Assembly (NCBI GenBank): GCA_018662325.1
Contig: JABJGM010000003.1
Location: 1-64,000 of the forward strand
DNA length: 64,000 nt
DNA from: a bacterium
GTDB lineage: Bacteria > Patescibacteriota > Gracilibacteria > UBA1369 > GCA-2718715
Reading direction: 5' to 3'
Translations under genes and position numbers: made by a program
The notes under the pieces: model-generated
Seen by the model: the letters and a program-made list of their open reading frames with translations, nothing else
What the model was told of the DNA's origin: nothing
Databases searched by the model: none
Part shown: positions 47,601 to 56,079 of the stretch, in pieces
Layout: the number at the start of each line of letters is the position of its first letter
Position numbering within the stretch: the first letter of the stretch is position 1

Positions 47601-50600
47601 TTCAAGCCAATTCTATAAGTTCCTGGTTTTAAGAAAGTTATTTCAGTTTCTTCTTGATTAGCATTAGCTATTGGTTCAAAATCAGTATTTTCAACTCCAT
47701 TTAAAACTTTCCACTCGTATTCAGTAGTATAGCTTGCAGCTGGATCAAAATTATCAATTTGCTCATCTGGATCCGAAGTTAAACTTGCATTTAAAGTAAA
47801 TTTAGCTGGATCAAACAGACTGTTTTGATCAATCACAATTAGCGGTTCAAGCGGTCTTGGATTCACATCCAAATTCACCGAAGCTGTTTCAGTTACACCC
47901 TCAGCACTTTCCGAAGAAACTTCCACCGAAATATTAAAATCTTCAGGTTTCAAAGCTCTAAATCTTAAAACATCTTTATCTTCATTTAATTCACATTCAA
48001 AACCATCATTATTTGGCTGTTCACAATCTAAGACATCATTATCATTTTTCCATTCATAAGTAATTGATCCAAAGTCCGATCTTGAGTCTTCGGCACTTAA
48101 GGTAAACTCTTCACCAATAAATCCGGAAGTTTTATTGGTTCTTAACCTTGCAACTAAACTTCCAACTACAACATCAAACATTTTTCTATCTAAGTTTCCA
48201 TTGTTATCTTCAACTTCAAGTTGAACTTGCACACGACCTCTCTTGTCAAAATTTCGTGTAATTTTCGGCCCCAAAAGATTATCTTGAATAATCTCTGTAT
48301 TTGAAGCATCAGTTAGATTATCAGGTAAATTCTCTGGTGTACCAGAAGTTCCAGAAAAGGTACCAGCTCTATCTGAAAATCTCCACGAAAACCTTTTTAA
48401 ATTTTCGCTTGGTTCTGAAAATGAAGCATCAAAAGTGATCCCAGAGCTAGCTTCGGCTAATGTAAATTTAATTTCAGGATTATCATATAATAAAATTCCA
48501 TCCGTATTAAACCATTTTAAAATTTTATCACCAATGTTATCAACAATATTTAGAGAATTTCCCAGTGACTCTAAGGTGAAAGCTTCATTTGATATTGAAT
48601 AACCTACTAGGTTAATCCGCGAAGTCGGAGGTTTAACTCTAATTGTTTGATAGGCAATCCCAGTCAGAATGTTTTCCAATTTTTTATATTCACTAACTCT
48701 TTCATTAGCAGTTTCCACTCCATCGACAGTAGTTATATTTCTTTGATTACGCGTAGTTTGACTTAAAGACTTAAGTAATAACCCTACCCTAAAAGATCCA
48801 GGTTGCTTAAATGTACATGTCAAAGAAACACTTTCCGCGTTATAATTGTTACAACTAATTTGATCTGAATTAATAGATTCAAATGATTCCGTTCTAATAT
48901 CAAGGTCTCCTAGGTCACTAGTTTCATAAGACCCATTACCGTTAATATCCCAAAGTAGTCTATTTTGAATATCATTAGTATCTGAATCTTGACTATCTGT
49001 TAACACAGATCTGTTACTTGGATCATAACTTCCACTTGCATCAAAAGTCACAACAAGAGGTGCTGAACCTTCTACTACATTTACATCAATCACCGGTACA
49101 GTGAATTTAGCATTTTCAATAGTTGTATGAATTTCTGATAAAGTTTGAATGAAACTAGCAATAATACTTTGTACAGATGTCCTTGAGCCAAAATTGGAAA
49201 TAGTTATTTCTTTAGGTCTAGATCGATCACTGTTCCCATAAGTGTAACCCCAGTCTCCTAGTGTTCCATCCTTTATTAAAAGATCTAAAACAGGAGGACG
49301 GTTCTCTGATTCTAATTGTTTAGGAAGTTCTGTAATTAAATCTTTTAATTTACTTTTCAAATTTGGATAAGAAGATATTAAATCATTTAAAACTTCCAAC
49401 CTAGTAGTAAGAGCAGTAAGTTTATTAAGTAAATCTTGACGAACACCCGCTTCAAGGGTGTATGCAGTGTAAAGCCCAACTCTATTGTAAACATAGTTAA
49501 AAATTTTCACCTCATTGTTATCTCCTGTAGTTTTAAATTTTGAAATAAAAGATTTTGTAACAGGGTAATTGATTTCATCAAACTTTTCATCAGCGTTAAC
49601 AGTAAATTTAATACCAGTTGAAATGGCATCAAATGCATTTTCACAATCAACTGTCATAAAATTCAAAGGTCTATCTTCTGGTTCCAAGGAGCATACGTAT
49701 TCTTGCATTTCTTCATCGGATCCAAATAGACCACCAAAAAAACCAATAACACCACCAGCAATATTTTCAATTAAGTTTGCGGCAGGGGAATCTTTATATC
49801 TATTTTCAAGATCACTAGTTACCTCTGCTGTAATTATTCCATTTAAATCATTTATAACTGGGTCAATCCCAAATTCCACCACATCTCTTGCTAGAAATCC
49901 TGTGTTAGAAAGTGCACCTCTTTGTTTTTCAAGGTTAATAAATGCATTACGCATTCTTTGCAGTTGAGTTATTGTATTTTTTCTACTATTAAATTCTGAT
50001 GGTCTAGTTGCTAGAATACTTTTTAAATTAGTTGAATCCTGGCGATAGATTTCATAGGCTTGCGTCATGTCTCTGGCAATGTCTTTTAATTCAAAGGCTA
50101 CTGAGTTAAATCTGTCTAATTGTTCTAAGTTTGATTGATTGGCTAGTTGAGAAGAGCTGTCTCCACCTGGAGCTTGAATAACTGTGTTCACAATGGCGTA
50201 TGAACCCATGATTACCAAAATTCCGTATAGTGAGTATTTTATATTATTTTTTGCAGATTCAATATTTGAGTCGTCCACGGCAGAGGTTACGTATAAGAAT
50301 CCAGAATAAACAATCACTAAAATTGCAATCATTCCTAAAAATCCAAGTGCAAAGTTTGCAATATTTAAAACAAAATCCTGAGCACTGTCAGTTTGCGTTA
50401 AGGTAGGATCAAGACCATCTCCAGTTGGAGCTTTGATTCCTCCTCGGAAACTTGAAAAAGATGAAAACTTTTCATCACATTCTAAAAATCCTCCGAATTC
50501 AGAAGATACATCCGAACAAAAATCCGCATGTGTTGTATAACTTGAGCCACCTAAAGAACCAAGTAGTAAAACTGCAAAAAAGCCTACAAATACAGCTTTT

Positions 50601-50632
50601 AAACAGTTTTTGATTTTATTAAATTTCGCCAT
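44657..50632 (-). CDS. Giant (1991 aa) surface protein: TrbC/pilin-like TM module fused to many PKD-like repeats
   Basis: Signal peptide, LGFLGMIAILVIVYSGFLYVTSAVDDSNIESAKNNIKYSLYGILVIMGSYAIVNTVIQ, then PKD-like repeats (WDLGDGT, WDFDVKTDSDGN, WDFDIATDSKGG, WDFNINPNDPN). Confidence 0.85.
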   Translation of the reverse strand: MAKFNKIKNCLKAVFVGFFAVLLLGSLGGSSYTTHADFCSDVSSEFGGFLECDEKFSSFSSFRGGIKAPTGDGLDPTLTQTDSAQDFVLNIANFALGFLGMIAILVIVYSGFLYVTSAVDDSNIESAKNNIKYSLYGILVIMGSYAIVNTVIQAPGGDSSSQLANQSNLEQLDRFNSVAFELKDIARDMTQAYEIYRQDSTNLKSILATRPSEFNSRKNTITQLQRMRNAFINLEKQRGALSNTGFLARDVVEFGIDPVINDLNGIITAEVTSDLENRYKDSPAANLIENIAGGVIGFFGGLFGSDEEMQEYVCSLEPEDRPLNFMTVDCENAFDAISTGIKFTVNADEKFDEINYPVTKSFISKFKTTGDNNEVKIFNYVYNRVGLYTAYTLEAGVRQDLLNKLTALTTRLEVLNDLISSYPNLKSKLKDLITELPKQLESENRPPVLDLLIKDGTLGDWGYTYGNSDRSRPKEITISNFGSRTSVQSIIASFIQTLSEIHTTIENAKFTVPVIDVNVVEGSAPLVVTFDASGSYDPSNRSVLTDSQDSDTNDIQNRLLWDINGNGSYETSDLGDLDIRTESFESINSDQISCNNYNAESVSLTCTFKQPGSFRVGLLLKSLSQTTRNQRNITTVDGVETANERVSEYKKLENILTGIAYQTIRVKPPTSRINLVGYSISNEAFTLESLGNSLNIVDNIGDKILKWFNTDGILLYDNPEIKFTLAEASSGITFDASFSEPSENLKRFSWRFSDRAGTFSGTSGTPENLPDNLTDASNTEIIQDNLLGPKITRNFDKRGRVQVQLEVEDNNGNLDRKMFDVVVGSLVARLRTNKTSGFIGEEFTLSAEDSRSDFGSITYEWKNDNDVLDCEQPNNDGFECELNEDKDVLRFRALKPEDFNISVEVSSESAEGVTETASVNLDVNPRPLEPLIVIDQNSLFDPAKFTLNASLTSDPDEQIDNFDPAASYTTEYEWKVLNGVENTDFEPIANANQEETEITFLKPGTYRIGLKASKVASGTDEVLVSSTAESSLLVSGVMNLELDNPGAGVLEANVETGLLESGEVVVTVTSRAANRVTLDFGDGSRESLKRPASVNSGVDHEFEFTHTYALSGSYKIGVFAESETESKALSSTIIIGGGDTPTAVIAATVGGNTFLSGANDLPDVFRKTRIEFDASKSLNLNGTNKGLKYSWDLGDGTTRTQKKFIYNYKDYPPLGEPGFDVTLTITDAKDPEVTNTANLFVPLSKAKPSIENISAESINGPITPFDVRVKAVGPYDADGRIETFRYYYFPLDDPEEQLGVRVSKSATEVLRIGTRGDEGEEVDYGICIDVIDNEGIERKCEVMFLEGTPAVITAVNGQNKLPSSKFRADKSSVKIGESVTFFDQSFDPDGTVVERKYDILGDGSFANDEVFVSRASVINYDTISPRKGFRVVQQVVDDKGGVAVSNPIFIYVESNFEPPEAAFVVEVDGMDISIQNNSQADSNANISGYVWDFDVKTDSDGNDVADDDSDSTENEPNFTYTRSGQKTIKLTVTDNEGNVDTATETIEIGGKLALPRAAFNFSRDKLKVVTKNNSEADFINGGEIVSYEWDFDIATDSKGGKNPANNVDSTSKNPVINYDKPGTYTVALTVEDNEGNQDRIEKAIAVQEEKTAKPQAAFTFEILDDKTVEFTSNAKVAEGSNLTIREIYWDFNINPNDPNADADGNGSAADDKQEIGNNSPSFTYDSYGVKRVSLTVTDSALNSDTVERIIEVPFPQAQTPTQQAINDLSNSGQAPQNATNTPTNQQVFPGNVNPDASGLSADNNRIFQKTPEQIAIERELGITQDSQTDSSSNQNNLDSSENLADFNPNKFIITEPAYNEFTDKLTSTENSQVVTFKFDNLPSEIIEIQVDSNVYVDTSNDGIFNNDVDFRTTNKQDFTTTYTSTSSDIRARVTLIDNTGVKYYDSIDIEFKGLDFSASLNLDGDKTIHTASAAIFLTGASALFVRLIRLF

Positions 50633-50772
50633 TTAAAATTAATTAATTATTATTCCCTATATTGTATCAAATTTTGGGCTTTTTGACAACAAAAAACCTA
50701 TTAAAAAACACAATTTTAACAAGTATATTATACATGATTTTAAAAAATCTTGCACAAAGTTTTTTCAATAAA

Positions 50773-50798
50773 AAAACTAAGTCCTAAAACTTAGTTTT
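50773..50798 (-). terminator. Terminator downstream of the 50821-51804 gene
   Basis: Minus strand AAAACTAAGT-TTTAGG-ACTTAGTTTT followed by TTT. Confidence 0.75.
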
Positions 50799-50820
50799 AA
50801 AATTATAGTATGATTGAAAA

Positions 50821-51804
50821 CTAGAATTCTGGCTGCTGATCAAAAACCTGTACATTTGGATTGTCTAAGTCAATTACAGTGTTAACAATTGCAAATGCTC
50901 CAAGAGCGATCACAAGTCCAATTATTCCTCCAAATATTGCATTTTTAATTGCATCCTGATTAACTTCTGTAAATCCACCCACAATGTATTGGGCTCCGGC
51001 ATAAAAGAATGCCATCAAACTAATAGTTCCAATTATTCCTGAAATAAAATTAGTAATATTTACAATCAATCTAGATCCCGCTATTGGGTCCACGGACTGG
51101 GCATTAACAAAGATTATTTCATTAACTAAAGTTCCACCCAACATTACTACAAGTAGACCACCAGCTCCCCAGAAAATTTGATTTTTAGCTTTAGTCATTG
51201 CTTCTTCATCTCCCATATTCGCAACCATCTTGGTACCTGCAAAAATCAGCATACAGATTGAGAGAATCACAATTATACCTTGAATGATTCCAACAATTCC
51301 AGCTAACTCTCCACCAATTTGCCCGGCAGCCACTTTAGCTCCTGCAATCGAACTTACAGCCGAAGGCATCATTACTTTATTGAAAATAAACTCAGCAGTT
51401 AATATAACCCCCACCGCAATTAAAATTTGCAGCAAGTATTTCTTCATATTTCCCCAAACTTCTTCAGCCCCTTCGCTTCCAGCAGTAATTAATCTTACAA
51501 TAGAAATCACAACCACTATCGACATTATGGCATAGGCCACGTATTTCATAAGGCCAATAATTGCAAAAACTAAAGATGTAATATTGTAGTAACCTCTTTC
51601 TTCAACAACAAATTTCGACGATGTATCTGAGACAGGAATTAAGCCAGTTTCCTCAGTATATTTCGTAAATATTTCTTCAAGTTTATCTTTTAAGAAACCT
51701 TGAGGGTTTCTTGCATCCGGGATCTCAGCAAAAGCCAGGTTTGTAAAAAGTAGGGTACTGATTAGTCCAAATGAGATTAGAAATTTTTTTATAAAAGAAA
51801 TCAT
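50821..51804 (-). CDS. TrbC/VirB2 pilin-like membrane protein with three repeated modules
   Basis: Three TM-loop-TM modules: RLITAGSEGAEEVWGNMKKYLL, KMVANMGDEEAMTKAKNQIFWG, QYIVGGFTEVNQDAIKNAIFGG. Confidence 0.75.
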   Translation of the reverse strand: MISFIKKFLISFGLISTLLFTNLAFAEIPDARNPQGFLKDKLEEIFTKYTEETGLIPVSDTSSKFVVEERGYYNITSLVFAIIGLMKYVAYAIMSIVVVISIVRLITAGSEGAEEVWGNMKKYLLQILIAVGVILTAEFIFNKVMMPSAVSSIAGAKVAAGQIGGELAGIVGIIQGIIVILSICMLIFAGTKMVANMGDEEAMTKAKNQIFWGAGGLLVVMLGGTLVNEIIFVNAQSVDPIAGSRLIVNITNFISGIIGTISLMAFFYAGAQYIVGGFTEVNQDAIKNAIFGGIIGLVIALGAFAIVNTVIDLDNPNVQVFDQQPEF

Positions 51805-51813
51805 ATTTAAAAG

Positions 51814-52737
51814 TTAAAATTGTCCAGCAACTACAGTTGCAATAATACTATAAGCCGCATAGATCAAAATAATCCCAGCTAGTGAAACTCCAATCATTCT
51901 TTTGGCTTTAGCAGCTTGTTCTTCGTCAAATCCACTCGAGGCATACATAACCCCACCAATCACAGTTGAAAGTATTGCAACCGGTCCTACGAAGGAAACT
52001 ACTAGATTAGTAAATCCAATTAGTTCCATCTTAGCCCCGCTTGGTGAAATAGTCGGATCCGTAAAAGGCGAACCTATACTATATATTATATTACCTAATA
52101 TATTGTCGAAGATTAAAAATAATATCAAACCCATTGCTGCATAAGTAATGTAAGATTTTTCTTTAGCTGCATCTTCTTCGCTTCCAGCTCCAGCTACCAT
52201 TTTAACTCCCGAAATCGTAATAAATAGTACAGCAAGTCCAGCTAAAGTATATCTAATTAGGGCAATCAATACGTCTACATTCTTATCGAAGATTTGGACT
52301 CTTTGCAGAACATCGGTCTTTGCACCCAAGATTCCACCTTTTTGCAGGCTTAATAAAGACCCAATTTCTCCTGCTAAAAATACAAGGCCAATACCCATCA
52401 CTATATATATAATGGTATCTTTTAATTTTGTCATTCCTTCTTCACTGTCCATACCAGTAGTAAGCATGGATAAAACAGAAGAGATAGTCAAAACACTTGC
52501 CAGGGCTCCAATTAATAGTTGAATAATAAAAGTTACATCTTTTATTAAAATACTAGACTTACCAAAGAAATCTTTCTTTTCTGTATCTGAAATATTCACA
52601 AAATCTTCTTCAAAAGCTTCGTTATTAATTGGTAAAAAAGATCTTACTGGAATTTCATTAACCTCTTCGGCAAAAGCTAAATTCAAACCCATCAATAAAA
52701 TACCAACTAAAATTACTAATTTCTTTAAAAACTTCAT
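51814..52737 (-). CDS. TrbC/VirB2 pilin-like membrane protein with three repeated modules
   Basis: SMLTTGMDSEEGMTKLKDTIIYIV, KMVAGAGSEEDAAKEKSYITYAA, MYASSGFDEEQAAKAKRMIGVSL. Confidence 0.75.
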   Translation of the reverse strand: MKFLKKLVILVGILLMGLNLAFAEEVNEIPVRSFLPINNEAFEEDFVNISDTEKKDFFGKSSILIKDVTFIIQLLIGALASVLTISSVLSMLTTGMDSEEGMTKLKDTIIYIVMGIGLVFLAGEIGSLLSLQKGGILGAKTDVLQRVQIFDKNVDVLIALIRYTLAGLAVLFITISGVKMVAGAGSEEDAAKEKSYITYAAMGLILFLIFDNILGNIIYSIGSPFTDPTISPSGAKMELIGFTNLVVSFVGPVAILSTVIGGVMYASSGFDEEQAAKAKRMIGVSLAGIILIYAAYSIIATVVAGQF

Positions 52738-52831
52738 AAATACATTTAATTCCTATAATTATACACTAATTATAATTTTTCTGCAATTTAATTGCCAGCA
52801 CAAATTGAGCTTTAAGAAATTGATTTTTTGC

Positions 52832-52859
52832 TTGCAATTTTGGTGAATTCTAATAATAT
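52832..52859 (+). promoter_or_regulatory. Promoter TTGCAA-N16-TAATAT upstream of secE
   Basis: TTGCAA 52832-52837, TAATAT 52854-52859. Confidence 0.5.
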
Positions 52860-52879
52860 ATAAAAAAAAGACCTGCTTT

Positions 52880-53230
52880 TTGAAGGTATTTAAATTAAAA
52901 TCAAAACCTATGAAATTTTTAAAAGATAGCTACAAAGAATTAGAAAAAGTAACTTGGCCTACCAAAAATCACGCTGTGTCAATTACTATTTTAACAGTTG
53001 TATTTACAACTATCGCAACTGGTTTTCTAACAGTAGTAGATGGTGGATTTAAAGAATTCTACAACTATCTAATTGATATTTCTCCTAAATCTCAATCTGT
53101 AGCTCCAGTTCAACCTCAAATTGATGCATCTGCAATTAAATTAACAGATCAAGACGGTAACGAAATTGATTCGAGTGCAATTCAAATTAACCCAGTATCA
53201 ACAGACGCTCCTAAAGCTTCTGCTGAATAA
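52880..53230 (+). CDS. secE: Preprotein translocase subunit SecE
   Basis: FLKDSYKELEKVTWPTKNHAVSITILTVV; immediately upstream of nusG. Confidence 0.9.
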   Translation: MKVFKLKSKPMKFLKDSYKELEKVTWPTKNHAVSITILTVVFTTIATGFLTVVDGGFKEFYNYLIDISPKSQSVAPVQPQIDASAIKLTDQDGNEIDSSAIQINPVSTDAPKASAE

Positions 53231-53252
53231 TTCAAATATTAATTTTATATAA

Positions 53253-53798
53253 ATGTCTAGACAAGCTCAAAATACAGGAACAAATTGGTATGTTATTCAC
53301 ACTTATTCCGGATACGAAGACGCCGTAAGAGAAGCTTTACTTCAAAGAATAGAGACAATGAACATGCAAGATTACATTTTTGATGTAGTTGTTCCAAAAG
53401 AAAAACAAATCGTAATGAAAAAAGGAGAACCTAAAGAAGTAGAAAAGGTGATTTTCCCAGGTTACGTTTGTGTAAAAATGGATGTAAACGATGATTCTTG
53501 GTTTATGGTTAGAAATACTCCAAATGTAACTGGTTTCGTTGGTTCTGGAACAATCCCAGTACCCGTTTCACTAGAAGAATGGCAAATTGTTGAAAAACAT
53601 ATGGGTAAAAAAGATGCAAAATTCCAAATTTCTGTTGAAGAAGGGGATCAAGTTACTGTTCTTGAAGGTCCATTCCAAAATTACGAAGGTGAAATTGAAA
53701 AAATTGAACAAGATAAAGGTAAGGTTGTTGTTCTTATTTCTATGTTCGGTAGGGAAACTCCTGTTGAACTTGATTTTAACCAAGTTAAAAAGAAATAA
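53253..53798 (+). CDS. nusG: Transcription termination/antitermination factor NusG
   Basis: NWYVIHTYSGYEDAVREAL, FPGYVCVKM, VRNTPNVTGFVG, KOW-like motif. Confidence 0.95.
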   Translation: MSRQAQNTGTNWYVIHTYSGYEDAVREALLQRIETMNMQDYIFDVVVPKEKQIVMKKGEPKEVEKVIFPGYVCVKMDVNDDSWFMVRNTPNVTGFVGSGTIPVPVSLEEWQIVEKHMGKKDAKFQISVEEGDQVTVLEGPFQNYEGEIEKIEQDKGKVVVLISMFGRETPVELDFNQVKKK

Positions 53799-53824
53799 CA
53801 TCAGTTTAACAAGCGAAAATTTTC

Positions 53825-53847
53825 AAAAAGGCTTGATTAGCCTTTTT
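53825..53847 (+). terminator. Rho-independent terminator after nusG
   Basis: AAAAAGGC-TTGATTA-GCCTTTTT + T run. Confidence 0.85.
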
Positions 53848-53882
53848 TTTCTTTGATTTTTTTTTTATAATAAAGAAAAAAC

Positions 53883-54680
53883 ATGCATAAAAGTACAATT
53901 TTCTTGGCAATCTTTGCCTTCTTTTCTATTACTATCTTACTTGAAAGTCAATTTAAAGCAGCGCCATCGGCTCCAGCAAGTCAATTACAGACTAATTCAG
54001 CTTTCTTTCAAACTTCTAACTCTAAAGATCCAGAATTCCAAGATATAAAAAATCAGAATTTCCAAGAGCAAGCTTCAGAGCAAAAAAATAATAACCCTCA
54101 AATCTCGCAGGATTCAGAATCTTTAAATTCAAACCAAGAATCCAAAGAGGCAGGCTTTAATGCCGAATTTTTCAAAGACTTTTTAAAGAGCTCAGATCAA
54201 GAAGAATCTTCACAAGAAGAATCTTCACAAGAAGAAGTATTACTCTCACAAACACAAGAAGTTGAGTCTAAACTTATAAAATATTTTGCATCTATAGATA
54301 TCGAAGACTTAGAAATTTCTTTAGATCAAAATCAAAGTTTAATTTTCGACACAGTAGACTTGTCAAAAGAGGATTTCCAATCATTTAACAATTATAAGTA
54401 TACCAAGCAAAATAGCTTAATAGCCAAAGGCACAGAGATTACTTTTGAAGATTCTCAAAAAGCTGATTATTTTTATACTCTTTTACAGGCTGTCATAAAA
54501 TCCTTCGAGGGAATCCAGATCAACAAAAATAATCAATTCCAGGAGTCCTTTTACATCAACAATCCATCTAAACCATTTTTTGTAAGCTTAGTTATTTTCG
54601 ATAAACAAAAAATCTATTGTTTCTCTTACCATAAAGACATCCATGAGAGCTTCAAAGGTTTCTACGAAATCCTTCTGTAG
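53883..54680 (+). CDS. Secreted/anchored hypothetical protein with Gln/Ser/Glu-rich linker
   Basis: N-terminal hydrophobic signal; SSQEESSQEE repeats; compact C-terminal domain. Confidence 0.7.
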   Translation: MHKSTIFLAIFAFFSITILLESQFKAAPSAPASQLQTNSAFFQTSNSKDPEFQDIKNQNFQEQASEQKNNNPQISQDSESLNSNQESKEAGFNAEFFKDFLKSSDQEESSQEESSQEEVLLSQTQEVESKLIKYFASIDIEDLEISLDQNQSLIFDTVDLSKEDFQSFNNYKYTKQNSLIAKGTEITFEDSQKADYFYTLLQAVIKSFEGIQINKNNQFQESFYINNPSKPFFVSLVIFDKQKIYCFSYHKDIHESFKGFYEILL

Positions 54681-54757
54681 CAATTTACTAATTTATTCTC
54701 TTGACTTTATTTAGCATGATACTGTAAAATCAGCTTACTTAAAATTAAAAACTTAAG

Positions 54758-55189
54758 ATGAACAAAGAAATTCAAACTGTCATCAAGTTGCAAATCCAAG
54801 CTGGTAAAGCTAATCCAGCACCTCCAGTAGGTCCTGCACTTGGACAACACGGTATTCCAATTCAAGATTTTTGTACTCAATTCAACGACAAAACTCGTGA
54901 TAAAATGGGTGAAATTATCCCAGTAGAAATCACAGTTTACACTGATAGATCTTTCTCTTTCATTTGTAAAACTCCACCAGCTTCTTTCTTAATTAAAAAA
55001 GAACTTGGTCTTAAAAAAGGTTCAGGAGTACCTCAAAAAGATAAGGTTGGTTCAATCACTGTTGAACAACTTGAAAATGTTGCTAAAGTTAAAATGCCTG
55101 ACTTAAATGCTAATACACTTGAAGCTGCAGTAAAAATTATTGCTGGAACAGCTAAAAGAATGGGAATTGAAACTCCTGATTTAGTCTAA
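54758..55189 (+). CDS. rplK: 50S ribosomal protein L11
   Basis: [25 protein letters not shown]. Confidence 0.97.
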   Translation: MNKEIQTVIKLQIQAGKANPAPPVGPALGQHGIPIQDFCTQFNDKTRDKMGEIIPVEITVYTDRSFSFICKTPPASFLIKKELGLKKGSGVPQKDKVGSITVEQLENVAKVKMPDLNANTLEAAVKIIAGTAKRMGIETPDLV

Positions 55190-55195
55190 ATTTAA

Positions 55196-55214
55196 AACCT
55201 CCGCCTTGGAGGTT
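55196..55214 (+). terminator. Rho-independent terminator between rplK and rplA
   Basis: AACCTCC-GCCTT-GGAGGTT + T run. Confidence 0.85.
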
Positions 55215-55245
55215 TTTTTAGTATTTAAACTAAGCTCAAAGCAGC

Positions 55246-55273
55246 TTGCAAAAAAGCTAAAACTCTATATAAT
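55246..55273 (+). promoter_or_regulatory. Promoter TTGCAA-N16-TATAAT for rplA
   Basis: TTGCAA 55246-55251, TATAAT 55268-55273. Confidence 0.7.
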
Positions 55274-55280
55274 AACAACC

Positions 55281-55314
55281 GTGGGACTGACATACTTAGT
55301 CAGGCTCGTACCAC
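55281..55314 (+). promoter_or_regulatory. Putative ribosomal protein L1 leader hairpin
   Basis: GTGG-GA-CTGAC-atactta-GTCAG-GCTCGTA-CCAC: two helices with an asymmetric internal loop, starting at the predicted TSS of rplA. Confidence 0.6.
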
Positions 55315-55328
55315 TAACCAAAAATAAA

Positions 55329-56021
55329 ATGGCAAAAAAAATAAGTAAAAACATGTTAGCTGCCAAAAGTCTTGTTGTTAAAGATTTTTACAGTCTAAAA
55401 GAAGCTTTGGAATTACTTCCACAAACTTCTAAAGTTAAATTTGATGCTTCAGTAGAAGCTCATATCAATACTGGATTAGATCCAAAACACGCTGATCAAA
55501 TTCTAAGATTTACAACTTTACTTCCTAATGGAACTGGTAAAAAAGTTAAAATCGTAGCTTTTGTACCTGATGAAATGGTTGCTGAAGCTAAAAAAGCTGG
55601 AGCTATTGAAGCTGGTCTTGAAGACTTAGTTGCAAAAATCTCTGCTGGATTTATGGATTTCGATTTAGCTGTTGCTCATCCATCAGTAATGAAAAATCTT
55701 GGTAAGATTGCAAAACAATTAGGACAAGCAAGAAAAATGCCTACTCCAAAAAATGGAACAGTTGCCCAAAATGTAGTTGAAGCAATTGGAAATCTTATGG
55801 GAGGACAAATTGAAGTTAGAACTGATAAATTTGGTTCAACTCACAATATTGTAGGTAAAATTTCTTTTGGAAATGAAAAGCTAGAAGCAAATATTTTAGA
55901 TTTACTTCATGGAGTTAAGAAAAACAAACCAGAAGGTTCTAAAGGTCAATACCTTAAATCTATTTACCTTACAACTTCTATGGGACCAAGTATCCAACTA
56001 GATATTGCAGAACTTAAATAA
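55329..56021 (+). CDS. rplA: 50S ribosomal protein L1
   Basis: MAKKISKNMLAAKSL..., GTGKKVKIVAF, MPTPKNGTV; start moved from 55206 because the longer ORF runs through terminator, promoter and leader. Confidence 0.95.
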   Translation: MAKKISKNMLAAKSLVVKDFYSLKEALELLPQTSKVKFDASVEAHINTGLDPKHADQILRFTTLLPNGTGKKVKIVAFVPDEMVAEAKKAGAIEAGLEDLVAKISAGFMDFDLAVAHPSVMKNLGKIAKQLGQARKMPTPKNGTVAQNVVEAIGNLMGGQIEVRTDKFGSTHNIVGKISFGNEKLEANILDLLHGVKKNKPEGSKGQYLKSIYLTTSMGPSIQLDIAELK

Positions 56022-56025
56022 TTTT

Positions 56026-56049
56026 AAAAGCTGGAGTCTTCCAGCTTTT
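56026..56049 (+). terminator. Rho-independent terminator after rplA
   Basis: AAAAGCTGGA-GTCT-TCCAGCTTTT + T run. Confidence 0.88.
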
Positions 56050-56079
56050 TTTTGTATTATCTATTTATAACCCAAAATT

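Noticed and set aside
49569-49967. 132-aa antisense ORF inside the 1991-aa PKD gene
   Set aside because: Sits inside the coding frame of the giant gene; composition mirrors the opposite strand
41404-52737. Complete conjugative type IV secretion locus
   Set aside because: Only TrbC-like modules recognised; no VirB4, VirD4, VirB6/8/9/10 or relaxase signatures in the window
53571-53856. Antisense/alternate-frame ORFs in nusG
   Set aside because: Overlap a conserved gene, Phe/Asn-rich, no support
55206-55328. N-terminal extension of L1 in the ORF track
   Set aside because: Passes through a terminator, promoter and leader hairpin; L1 normally starts near MAKK
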